This document shows positions 30,045 through 39,915 of a DNA stretch of 39,915 nt, in pieces. Position 1 is the first letter of the stretch. Every line of letters starts with the position of its first letter. The notes below the pieces were generated by a model. The model was not told where the DNA came from, made no database searches, and saw only the letters and a program-made list of their open reading frames with translations. The DNA comes from Amphimedon queenslandica (taxonomy: Eukaryota; Porifera; Demospongiae; Haplosclerida; Niphatidae): assembly GCF_000090795.2 (NCBI RefSeq), contig NW_003546269.1, forward strand, positions 129,627-169,541, given 5' to 3'. The translations under genes were made by a program, and so were the position numbers.

Positions 30045-30274
30045 TGATGAACAATGACGGTAGCAAGTTTACGCTTTTCTCAGCAAAAAAAAAAAATTTT
30101 TGTTAGCCACGCCCAAAAGTTTTGATGACGTCAATTGATATCACATCCGGTTTCGTGCTCAGTCACGCCCACTTTGCACTTAACCACGCCCATTGAAATT
30201 TTTCTAATTAATTTTGAGTCTGTTTGAGATAATTATTTCTTAGAGTTGAATTCTTTCTTTCTTTCTTTTTAAAA
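30045..30274. promoter_or_regulatory. Bidirectional promoter of UBE2J2 and COPS7 with CRE and CACGCCC boxes
   Basis: A 230-bp spacer separates divergent start codons. It holds a perfect palindromic CRE, TGACGTCA (30126-30133), an ETS-like site (ACATCCGGT, about 30143-30151) and three CACGCCC boxes (30108-30114, 30164-30170, 30185-30191) of the KLF/Sp type. There is an A-rich run near 30086-30097. Binding by CREB/ATF, ETS or KLF proteins is inferred from motif match only. Confidence 0.65.
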
Positions 30275-31479
30275 ATGTCTGAGGAACTCTCCCACCAGTT
30301 GGAAGGAAAGCAAGGGCTAGAGCAGTTCCTACTGTTAGCCAAGACAGCAACAGGGGCAGCTGCCTCCCAGCTAATAATGGACGCCATTAGTTCTAAAGGT
30401 AACTATATATATATATCATTATTAATTCTATTTGTATATTGGTGATAGGTGTGTATGTCTTCAGTGAGTTGCTAGAGATGGAGAATATCCAGTCGCTTAA
30501 AGGGACGGAACATGAATCATATCTTGAGCTGTTAAGAATATTCGCTTACGGAACTTACTCCGATTACAAGAGTAAGAGGGAGGAGCCTGTAATATTATTA
30601 TTATTATTATTTTATTTATTTTTAGATAATTTGAATTCATTGCCACGCCTCTTACCGGCTCAGTTAATTAAAATAAAACATCTCACGATTTTATCACTTG
30701 CGTCAAAGAACAGAGTAAGATGAGGTCTGGTGAGATTTTTTAGTGACGTCCCTTTTTGTCTTAGACTCTCTCTTATTCAACTCTTCTTGAAGAACTTGAA
30801 GTTAATAATGTTAGAGAATTAGAGGTAAGATAGATATTATTATTATTGTTATATTATTATTGTCATTTAGGATTTAATTATTGAAGCAATTTACAGAAAT
30901 ATTTTACATGCAAAATTAGATCAAAGTAATCATCAAGTAAGAAAAATACATTTATTAAATTAATTATTTATTATTAAATTTTACCAGCTTGAGATCGACT
31001 CCTTTATTGGGCGGGACATACAGTTGGAGCAGCTGGACAATATGCTGGATAAACTAGACCAATGGTATGTGAATTGTATCATGTGACTGTGTCATGTGAT
31101 TGTCTGTCAGGTGTTCAAATTGTGCGTCTGTTATACAAATAATGGAGCAGGAGATGGTTCGGGCAAACGAATTGAAAAGTAACAACAACAAGCAGAAGGA
31201 ATCACTTGAGCAAGAGGTGAGAGAGGGAGAGAGAGAGGGAGGGAGAGAGTACCATAGCTATAGGAGCAGTAATAAGTTCTTTTCTAATTTTAGATCAAGT
31301 CTCTACGACAGGCTGTATCAGTGGCTCAAGACTTTGACCAGCAGACGACTTCATCTTCTGAAGCTTTTGATAGTCAGCATAAATTCCAAAAGAAAGGGTC
31401 AGCTTTTATTAATTTCGTCTACTCTTGAATTCATGTTTTATACAGGCTTAGGGGAAGCCTTGCAAGATCTAAGTCGTGA
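30275..31479 (+). CDS. COPS7: COP9 signalosome subunit 7
   Basis: Nine exons: 30275-30398, 30449-30571, 30626-30714, 30765-30824, 30871-30936, 30988-31064, 31111-31216, 31294-31397, 31446-31479; 260 residues. It matches CSN7 through its length: LEQFLLLAKTATGAAA near the start, GVYVFSELLEM, LLRIFAYGTYSDY, HLTILSLASKNR (PCI/winged-helix region), NNVRELEDLIIEAIY, the C-terminal helix with WCSNCASVIQIMEQE, and a basic end (KKGLRGSLARSKS) like the human one. CSN7 is a PCI scaffold of the complex that removes NEDD8 from cullins. The last exon is short and was found from the conserved GLRGS; its donor (GTCAGC at 31398) is weak, and without splicing the frame would stop 8 codons on. GA repeat follows the donor at 31217. 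Confidence 0.95.
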
Positions 31480-31834
31480 CTTTATTATTAATTTTTAGTG
31501 TAAACTAGTTGTGTTGTTCAATTACTTTAAAATCTATTATCATCAAGAGTACTCATCAATAATACACTAACAATTGACATTACACTAAAATCCTTTATGG
31601 TACGGTATATTCTATACCAAATTTATTTTTCACTACTACTTCGTCATTAACTTAATTTTAATTATAATCAAAGAGAAAATGAGAATTACTAATAAATAAT
31701 TATGCTATCATAGATAATACACTAAAAATTGACACTAAACTAAAAATCCTATAATATAATATCATGGTATATCCTATAATAAATTTATTATAATCAATAA
31801 GAATTACTGAGAATTACTAATAATATTCTGTCAT
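31480..31834. repeat. AT-rich convergent spacer with diverged tandem duplication
   Basis: The 355 bp lie between the COPS7 and SMC4 stop codons. Two diverged copies of a 110-150-bp block begin at about 31560 and 31713, each opening with ATAATACACTAA.AATTGACA and containing CAAATTTATT-like and GAGAATTACTAATAA segments. No open frame. Both 3' UTRs must lie here. Confidence 0.6.
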
Positions 31835-34818
31835 TTATTGGACAAGTGGAGCTTGCAAAGAGGAGGAAGACCCAGTGGGTGGGGTAGCCACACCCCCACA
31901 AAGCTTCTCCAAAATCTTGTGTGGATTAATAGTAACGGTTTTAGTGCAATTGTTAGTTTTATAAATACCAACAAGGCGATCGGCCAACTCGAACATGTTA
32001 TCACGAAGACTTATAATTATAAACTGGGCATTCTTTGTTCTCTCCTACAAAAAGAAAAGAGAGAGAGAGAAAGGAGGTGAATTTTAATTAGAATTTAATT
32101 TTAATCTTCTTCGTGTTCTTATACTTTAATGTAATTGGCAACTATGGATACGTTTTTGAAGTCCAAAGCAGCATCTATCTCGTCCATAACATATAAAGGA
32201 CTCGGCTTGTAATGATGAAGAGCAAAAACCTTACGAGAGAGAGGGAGAGAAGAAAAATAAGAAATAAAAACTACATAAAAACTCCCTTGACAAGAGTATG
32301 ATGACTATATCATTATATTACTAGTGCTAGAGAACTGAGTGTTTTCTCTCCTCCGGAAAGGTTTGAGATGTTCTTCCAGCTCTTCCGAGGAGGTCTGACA
32401 CTCAACACGATACCCTCTGAGAACGGATCCATACTATCAACCAGTTCTAACTCAGCATCACCTCCTAGCGTAATCATCTGAAGAGAGAAGGAGCAGAAGA
32501 AAAAATAATAAAATAAAGGAAGGTAGAAAACATACATGTATGATTGTACATGTATATACTTGGGAATTTTTAAGGGTGGCTAAATTTTGTAGCTTCCAAA
32601 AAATAATCAAACACACAGCCTTAAAATGAGGCTGGCACTTTCCAACATTTCCAGCTGTACTACAGCAAATACTAGTAAATATACTTCTTCTCTGACCTGA
32701 TACATTTCCTTCAGTTTTATTGATATAATGGTGAATCCAGACATGAATTCGTCTAGTCGCTTGCTCCTCAATCCTTCATACTCTCCTCTCACTTGGTCTC
32801 TCTCTTTCGTAACGTCAGTTAGCTCCTGTAATCGCTCGCTGTACAAAGCTTCCTACAATTAAAAACTATTATTCCTTTAATAATGGTGACACTATTTTTA
32901 ACAGCCCCTTGATGAAATACAGGCAGTACATGTAATTAAAAGTGGTCACTCTTGAAGGTAGTAAAAGTTTAAGACGCATATTAATGACCTTTCTTTTAAA
33001 TTCTTCAATGGCGGCCATGTTAGGTGACATCTGCTTCAGTTCCTCTTCTAGCATTGTAATCTGATACTCGACATCTTTCTTGTTCAGCAGTGACAGCTCT
33101 TCTTCAGTCAATTCTGGTAATTCTTTATCTTCCAATGACAGAGCATTTATCTAAGAGGTACACATGTATATATATCAGGTATAAAATGTAATAAAATTTT
33201 GGGGTGATTTCAGAGCTACTTTTTGTCTTGGGTATTTTTCAGAATTTTGGCATTTTCTTAAAATGGCCGCAACTCAAAAAATTGAAGTCGGAATCAGCTC
33301 AAACTTTCTACACAGCATAAGGACATCAATATGTATCAGAAAACGTAATAAAAATTGGGGGTGATTTTTTAGCCATTTTTTGGAAAAAACCATGGGCTAT
33401 AGTACAGGGATTTTTTCAGATTTTGGCCCGTTTTTTAAAATGGCCGTAACTCAAAAAATTGAAGTCGGAATTAGCTCAAACTTGCTACACAGCATAAGTA
33501 CATCAATATGTATCAGAAAATGTAATAAAAATTGGGGGTGATTTTTTAGCCATTTTTTGGAAAAAACCATGGGCTATAGTACATAGATTTTTTCAGATTT
33601 TGGCTCATTTTTTAAAATGGCCGTAACTCAAAAAATTGAAGTCGGAATTAGCTCAAAATTGCTACACAGCATAAGTGCATCAATATGTATCAGAAAATGT
33701 AATAAAAATTGGGGGTGATTTTTTAGCCATTTTTTGGAAAAAAACCATGGGCTATAGTACAGGGAGTTTTTCAGATTTTGGCCTGTTTTTTAAAAATGGC
33801 CGTAACTCAAAAAATTGAAGTTGGAATTAGCTCAAACTTTCTACACAGCATAAGTGCATCAATATGTATCAGAAAATGTAATAAAAATTGGAGGTGATTT
33901 TTTAGCCATTTTTTGGAAAAAACCATGGGCTATAGTACAGGGAGTTTTTCAGATTTTGGCTCGTTTTTTAAAATGGCTGTAACTCAAAAAATTGAAGTCG
34001 GAATTAGCTCAAACTTGCTACACAGCATAAGTGCATCAATATGTATCAGAAAATGTAATAAAAATTGGGGGTGATTTTTTAGCCATTTTTTGGAAAAAAA
34101 CCATGGGCTATAGTACAGGGAGTTTTTCAGATTTTGGCCTGTTTTTTAAAAATGGCCGTAACTCAAAAAATTGAAGTTGGAATTAGCTCAAACTTTCTAC
34201 ACTGCATAAGTGCATCAATATGTATCAGAAAATGTAATAAAAATTGGGGGGTGATTTTTTAGCCATTTTTTGGAAAAAACATATAAGCTATATAATAGCT
34301 TTGGGTGTTTTTAGAATTTTGGAGTTTTTTTTAATGACCGTAACTTAAAAAATCTAAGTCAGAGTCAGTTCATACAAGAACACTGATTCTCTGCTACTCA
34401 ATCCTGCTATGAACGTACTTCTTGCTGAAAGTGTTTTATTTTTTGTCTGTTCTCCTTCACTTTAGCACTGTACTGGTTCATCTCATGTTTCAAATCCACC
34501 AGCTGCTCATTGAGTGACTGCAACTCTTTTTCTTCCACATCAATCTCAGCTTTCATATTCACCAACGACTCCTCGTATTGCTTTAATGTCTCCTAAAAAA
34601 TACACAATACAGTGTAACCTCCTGCTATTGTGGACACTCTAAAATAAGGAGGCCTCTATAATGAGGACAGGTAGTATCAGTCCCAATACAATAGTAATGT
34701 GTATTAATGAACCTCTGAAATAAGGACAGGTTCATAATCAGGAGCTAGGGTGTTATTGGGTCCCAAGGTGTCCAGAATAGACAGGTTTGCCAACATCACA
34801 TGCAACATGTACAATGTA

Positions 34819-34856
<38 letters not shown>

Positions 34857-35263
34857 GTTTTAATTTATTTTTATTACTTGAGTCTCTTCCTGCTTTCCTA
34901 CTACTTCCTTTGCCTTCTCCTCAATGTCTGACATTTCTTCTTTAATTCCTTCTATCCTCTTCTCAATCTCTTCTATCTCTCCCTCCAGGGACCCCACCTT
35001 ATCGCGGCACTTCTTAGTATTCCTGTTAAAAAACCGGTTTGACTGGTTTTTAATATAAATTCAGATTTATACCTTTCGGCTGTTTTAATGGCTACCCTGC
35101 TCTTTGTAATGGTCGCATTAGCTGAATTAAGCTCTTTGTCAATACGATCAATTTGATCCTGTGTATAGAATATAAGTTTAAATGAAGATGGACAGCTGGT
35201 CAAATATTACCTGCTGCCCTTTAATCCGTGACTCGCCAATTCTCATTATTTCTTCGTGAAGAC

Positions 35264-35340
<77 letters not shown>

Positions 35341-37331
35341 ATTCTTCTTACATTTTCACTTTTTGATCAACTTCACTAGTATTAGCTGCAGCTGCTTCGT
35401 ATTCTACACAAAAAATTTTAAAAAATAATAATAAAACAGCACATAATATTCACGACGTTTCTCGTACCTTTACAAAACTTTGCTGCCTGTTTCTCGAGCT
35501 CCTTCTCTCTCTTTGGGTCGATGTGAGTGTTCGAGTTTTTCTCTTCCAGTTCCACCAGTCGGACATTTAAACCTTTCTCCTTCTCTTTCAAAACCTTTGA
35601 AGAGCAAAAGTAAGGAATGAATCATAGAATAAAAAATAGAATTATTGGGAAATTTAATTCCCACCTCCAACTCTCTCTCTATAGTCTTGATATCTTTCTC
35701 CATTTTTGTAATTTCTTTTTTCAGTTCTCTAATCCTGGTCCCCAGGACTTCTTTCCTCTGACTCAAAACCTATTGGTCGGTTAATGTCACATGACTGAGT
35801 GATCACATGACACGTCTCACTATTGATTCCTTCTCTTCCTGGTTCAGTTTCTGCTCTAGTTGTTGCAGCTGGGATGGGGTGACATCACTCGCCAGTTTTG
35901 AAGACATCCTACCCTTCATGACTTTATTGCCACCTCCAGACATTGTCCCTGTTTTTATGTACATGTATTAAATAATTCTCTGTCTCTCCCTCCCTCTCTC
36001 TCTCTCTCCCTCCCTCCCTCCCTCTCTCTCTCTCCCCCTCCTTCTCCACCTGATGAATCAATCAATTGTCCACCCAAAGTCACAACACGATATCTCTTCC
36101 TTCCCTATATTTACAAATAACAAGAAAAGAACAAATAAACAAACAAAGAAGACATACATGTATGTATATTGTATAGTCTTAGCAAGTACATATACCACGC
36201 ATTTTTACTATTTTAATGTATACATGTACACGTGACTCACTGGAAAATAAAACCTCATTATAATTCATTTATTAAAACATTAACAGCCATTATACTGCAA
36301 TAGGCATACATACATGTACATGGTATATATGTTACACATTAAATATTGCTTGTCATGTACATGGATATACTATAGTTTACTTGTAATGCTATCCTAGTAG
36401 CTTGATCAAGGTCATTTGCAACAAGTGTGTCGGTAAGTGCGTAATAAAAAGCCGTTAAATATCTGTCATCTTTTACTTTGACCAGGTCAAACAATCGTGG
36501 GACATTCTCAGGACTAAAAGAGAAAACAAAAATACATATTAACACACACTTAGCACAGAGTTAGCATGGATATAATGCTATATTTAATGCGATCTTAACG
36601 CATTCTAAACAAGTACAAAGCAAAGCTACTAATGTGAAAGTTAACATGATTTAAACACGGTCTTAATTGACTTAACACACGTTTCGATTGGTGTGGTTGC
36701 TCTTTGCCTCCATTTGTCCATCTACAAAAAGAGAGATAAGAGGGAAGGGGGAGATAAATGAGTAATTATACAAATGAAATTAAACACATGTGTATCTCAT
36801 GCATGTCAGAGGTTTCTTAGAAGTTGTATTCCTTGTAAATATTACAGCATTGGGTCCCTGAAGCAGATGTGGTCCCTTTTCAAGCAGCTGGACTGTCATT
36901 ATAAATACCAGGTGGTAGTTACACACAATACAATTCAAAATATGAGATGTAATGATGTTGAAGATGATGATAATGTAATTACCCACTGACTAACAAACAC
37001 ACCGAATCATAGTTGAAATTGCATCACAGCTAATTAGGGGCTCCTAATACAAGGGGCACCAATAAACTTCCCCCACCCCTTACATAGTAACATGATTAAT
37101 AATAATAATAATTTAATAATAATATATATATTTTCTTCTAGCCTTGTCGAGGCCGATGAACGTAGTAGAGCCAATATTGTTCTTCTTTAAGAACTCAACG
37201 CATGTCACTGCTGTGTCGATCGTCTCAACGACAACGTGATCAAGAGAAGAACAGGCCGTGCTAATGGCTACATCGTATTTATCATCAATTGAACCTAAAT
37301 CACCCTAAAAGAGAGAGAGAGGAGAGAGAGG

Positions 37332-37370
<39 letters not shown>

Positions 37371-38548
37371 AGAGAGAGGAGACAGAGATTGACATATATT
37401 ACACAAAGGGCAGTAAAGGATCTCAAGTCATATACAATTTCAAATTTCTGATAGTAGTAGTAATTGGCAGCTGCTACCCAGTCACTGTTATCATTCCTTC
37501 CTGTGGCTTCCAAACTCTATGAAAACTACAAACCCACCGACAACCCACTTTACAATGACCCTTACCCACAGGCAGGTATACAAATACGTGTATTATGTAC
37601 TTGCAATAGATGTACCAGTATGTAAGCATTCATGTAAGAATGTAATGTACATGTACATGTAGTTGTGTGATATGTTTACAGGACAAAGAGTCATTCTTGT
37701 GTAGAATGTGATTTTATGGCCTCTGTACAAAGTTAGCTCATCTCTCTCTCTCTCTCTTTTCTTTGTGTTTCTTTGAATTGACATGAACCCAAGCCTACAC
37801 ATATCTCCCCCCTCTCTCTCTATATATATATTTCCTTCTAAACTTACTCTATCATACTCTCCTTCTCTCTTCCTTTCTCTCTCTCTTCCTCCATTTCCTT
37901 ACCAGTCTTCCCACTATCCCTGGAATACGTCCACTCATTTTCTGCTCCATCAATGCCTCCAAAACCCGACCCCTAAACGATGTCATGAACACGATACATG
38001 TAATTTAATATTCTACTTTAATTCCAGAGTTTTAAAACCCTTCACTAAATATGCCAATAAATTAGTATAAATTCACACACACACACTACATGTACATGTA
38101 CATGTATGTCAAACCTCAAAACCACACACAGGATCATGGTACATGTACCTGTTCTTGTGGGCTTCAAGTGATGATTTTGCTTCCTCTAATTGTGATCTGA
38201 CGCTGATCAACGACTGATTCGTTCTCTCGTTATTGTTTGATACTGATTCATACTCTCTCTCAGTTTGGATCAACTCTGATTTGAGACCAGGCAGAGCTTT
38301 AGTTAATCTCTTTAACTCACTAAAATAAATTAAGAATCAATAACTGTAATCAAACCTCACAAATTAATAACTAGATCACATGACATAGAGATCACGTGAC
38401 AGAGTACTGTATAAAACATACTTTTCTTTATCTTTGCTTGTGGTTTTCATAGAGCTTAGTTGCTCTTTGACTTCTGAGAGTTGATTCTTTAGTGTAGCAA
38501 ACGTTTCCTGATATAATTCGAGTTCTGACTGAGCTATATCAAACTGAT

Positions 38549-38604
<56 letters not shown>

Positions 38605-39823
38605 GAGAGAGAGAGAGGGGAGAGAGAAAGGTAGAGTTAAAGCATTTTTTAGTAAGGGAAAGTAAAATTTGATAAATAATTAGGAGGGAGAAGAGTGTGT
38701 ATAAAACAGAAGACCTCCTAATGACAGCTGCAATATATCTCATAGTATAAAAGACAAAACAGGTCACATTCCATCACTTACATTAATTGACGGTACGTCT
38801 AAATACCAGAACACACCTTTGACACAGTACACATACAAAGCAATATCATAATTATATACCAGATACATGTACATGATTGTAGTAATGATAACATCACAGT
38901 ATAATAGTAATGACATGCAATAATAATAATAATAATAATTAATACATGTACATGTACATATATATATAATAATAACTCAATGATATCATGATGATATAAC
39001 AAAATCGTAGTAACAATTGAACTAATGATTATAAAGTAATAATAATTCTATAACTACAAATGTGTATTAGTGTATGTATAGTGTATCATTGTAATATAAA
39101 TAAGGAAGGGAATATCCTGAGATAAGAACACTCTTTTATGTAATGAGTACATGATTATATACAAATTATGAAATGTCCTGGAGCTGATGTGACTGTGTGT
39201 GTGTGTCATATACTTTTGATTTCTCCTGGTTGCTCTTTTGACTCAGTACAACCAGTTCCTTTTCCAATTCCTGAAAAAAACAACAATGACTATATCAATC
39301 TTCTCCCTCTCCCTCCTCCCCCAGCTCACCTCTTTCTCCTCTTGAAGATGCTTTGTGTCATCCTTCAGACCTACAGTAACATACGATTGCAATTAAGGTA
39401 TATAGTCATGATTCAAATACATATCAATATAGGTATATTTGTATCAATACATATGTCACATGACTGTCATGTGACTGTCACACACTCACTTGCCATCACA
39501 GCTGACATTTTCTCCTCCTCCTCCTCCTTCCTTTTCTTTAAAAATAAATAAATAATTATAAAAATAACAAATTTATCGGGCGCATGTATATTACCTGGAG
39601 TATTTTCAATTTAGTCTCGGATTCTTTTATCTCTCTCTCGCTTCTTTCCGGTGTAGCTTCAAAATCCTGTAACTTCTCTCTCTCCTTCTCCAGGAGCTTC
39701 TTCGTCTTCTTCAACTGAGAGGACCCGTTCTTTAGATCCTGCCGGAGCCGAGTGTCCCTCTGCTCGCAGGCCGTGAGTTCCGACTTTAACTTATCGTTTG
39801 ATTTACATAATCTATCATATTCT
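31835..39823 (-). CDS. SMC4: Condensin subunit SMC4, C-terminal 927 residues (5' end outside window)
   Basis: Twenty-four exons in transcript order: 39823-39595, 39535-39490, 39370-39330, 39270-39214, 38543-38422, 38319-38149, 37972-37903, 37304-37143, 36721-36681, 36513-36381, 36104-36050, 35948-35821, 35769-35665, 35594-35468, 35403-35352, 35262-35211, 35158-35073, 35022-34878, 34592-34419, 33150-32989, 32852-32697, 32477-32322, 32229-32125, 32044-31835. Present are part of the first coiled coil ([11 protein letters not shown]), the hinge ([71 protein letters not shown]), the return coil, and the C-terminal head with [22 protein letters not shown], signature [14 protein letters not shown] and Walker [16 protein letters not shown]4 pairs with SMC2 as the condensin ATPase. 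The Walker A half (about 360 residues) is missing only because the window ends. One intron appears to use a GC donor (37142), and one 89-nt intron is a hairpin repeat. The last codons run Ser/Thr/Pro-rich beyond the human end. Confidence 0.97.
33170..34370 (+). repeat. 178-bp diverged relative of the satellite, six to seven units
   Basis: This fills a 1268-bp SMC4 intron (33151-34418). The block CCATGGGCTATAGTACAGGG or its variants recurs with CATGGG at 33391, 33568, 33746, 33924 and 34102, a spacing of 177-178. It shares CTCAAACTTTCTACACAGCATAAG and ATATGTATCAGAAAATGTAATAAAA with the 186-bp family, but the left half of the palindrome has been replaced, so symmetry is lost. Confidence 0.95.
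34607..34800. repeat. Degenerate dispersed repeat in an SMC4 intron
   Basis: Starts ACAGTGTAACCTCCTGCTAT and contains two related phrases, CTCTAAAATAAGGAGGCCTC and CCTCTGAAATAAGGACAGGT, plus GAGGACAGGTA. The wording resembles ends of short DNA-transposon remnants common in invertebrate genomes; I could not define termini or a target duplication. A TTA repeat follows at about 34820-34855. Confidence 0.4.
35264..35342. repeat. (TAA)n/(TTA)n inverted repeat filling a short intron
   Basis: A run of AAT units to about 35308 is followed at once by a run of ATT units to about 35340. Together they form a long perfect inverted repeat that takes up nearly all of an 89-nt SMC4 intron (35263-35351). Confidence 0.95.
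37311..37384 (-). repeat. GA/CT tract before an SMC4 3' splice site
   Basis: GA-rich on +, hence C/U-rich in the SMC4 transcript, ending about six bases from the acceptor of the exon that starts at 37304. It serves as an extended polypyrimidine tract. The remainder of this 598-bp intron to 37902 holds an ACATGT repeat near 37648-37661 and CT runs. Confidence 0.9.
38550..38632 (-). repeat. GA/CT tract before an SMC4 3' splice site
   Basis: GA repeat on +, read as C/U in the SMC4 transcript, located just upstream of the acceptor of the exon that starts at 38543. The rest of this 670-bp intron (to 39213) is AT-rich with TAA repeats near 38920-38940 and an ACATGTACATGTAC stretch near 38944-38957; I see no exon in it. 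Confidence 0.9.
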
Positions 39824-39915
39824 CTGGAAATGAGAGAAGTACAGTAAGAGCTACAGTAAATGTTATTAATAATATTATGATTACACAAGAGATAGTAATG
39901 GGTTTGAACAAAATA

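Noticed and set aside
38768..38830. Possible extra SMC4 exon near 38790 with splice-like ends
   Set aside because: The stretch between its splice-like sites is 17 nt and out of phase, and the protein is already continuous across [10 protein letters not shown] as in human SMC4.

Overview
The window looks like nuclear DNA of an early-branching animal, most plausibly a demosponge such as Amphimedon; that name is my inference. The evidence is very compact, intron-rich genes on both strands, introns often of 40-100 bp with GT-AG ends, AT-rich spacers, and orthologues of conserved animal and eukaryotic proteins. It is not bacterial: there are no operons or ribosome binding sites. A run of ten N at 17075-17084 marks an assembly gap.

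Layout. The left end (1-1493) has no confident gene, only an inverted-repeat structure. Next, on +, come a DDI1/DDI2-type shuttle protease (1494-3785), an intronless helical-bundle/fibronectin-III/glycine-zipper protein (4045-5766), CSTF1 (6054-8521) and a RUN plus Rubicon-homology protein of the PLEKHM1 type (8709-13179). A head-to-head pair of short-chain dehydrogenases follows (13414-14744 on -, 14879-15962 on +). Then come a TENT4 (PAPD5/7) poly(A) polymerase with an intronless coding region (17531-18919) and an 1896-residue coiled-coil protein I cannot name (19792-28768). UBE2J2 (28964-30044, -) and COPS7 (30275-31479, +) are divergent across a 230-bp promoter. The window closes with the C-terminal three quarters of SMC4 (31835-39823, -), whose 5' end lies beyond the right edge.

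The genes do not form one pathway. Several are housekeeping: mRNA 3'-end processing (CSTF1) and RNA tailing (TENT4), ubiquitin/proteasome/ERAD (DDI, UBE2J2, COPS7), endolysosome/autophagy traffic (RUN-RH protein) and chromosome condensation (SMC4). All exon models were built by hand from splice signals, reading phase and remembered family sequence; phases close in every model.

The most unusual content is non-coding. A tandem satellite with an exact 186-bp period, each unit carrying a perfect palindrome, sits in introns of several genes in both orientations, and a diverged 178-bp version fills an SMC4 intron. GA repeats follow 5' splice sites and CT repeats precede 3' splice sites. One 89-nt SMC4 intron is almost entirely an inverted trinucleotide repeat. 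Among proteins, the Fn3/glycine-zipper protein (a possible membrane-acting effector with an MLKL-like N-terminus) and the two SDR genes with a sharply bounded near-identical tract deserve attention first.
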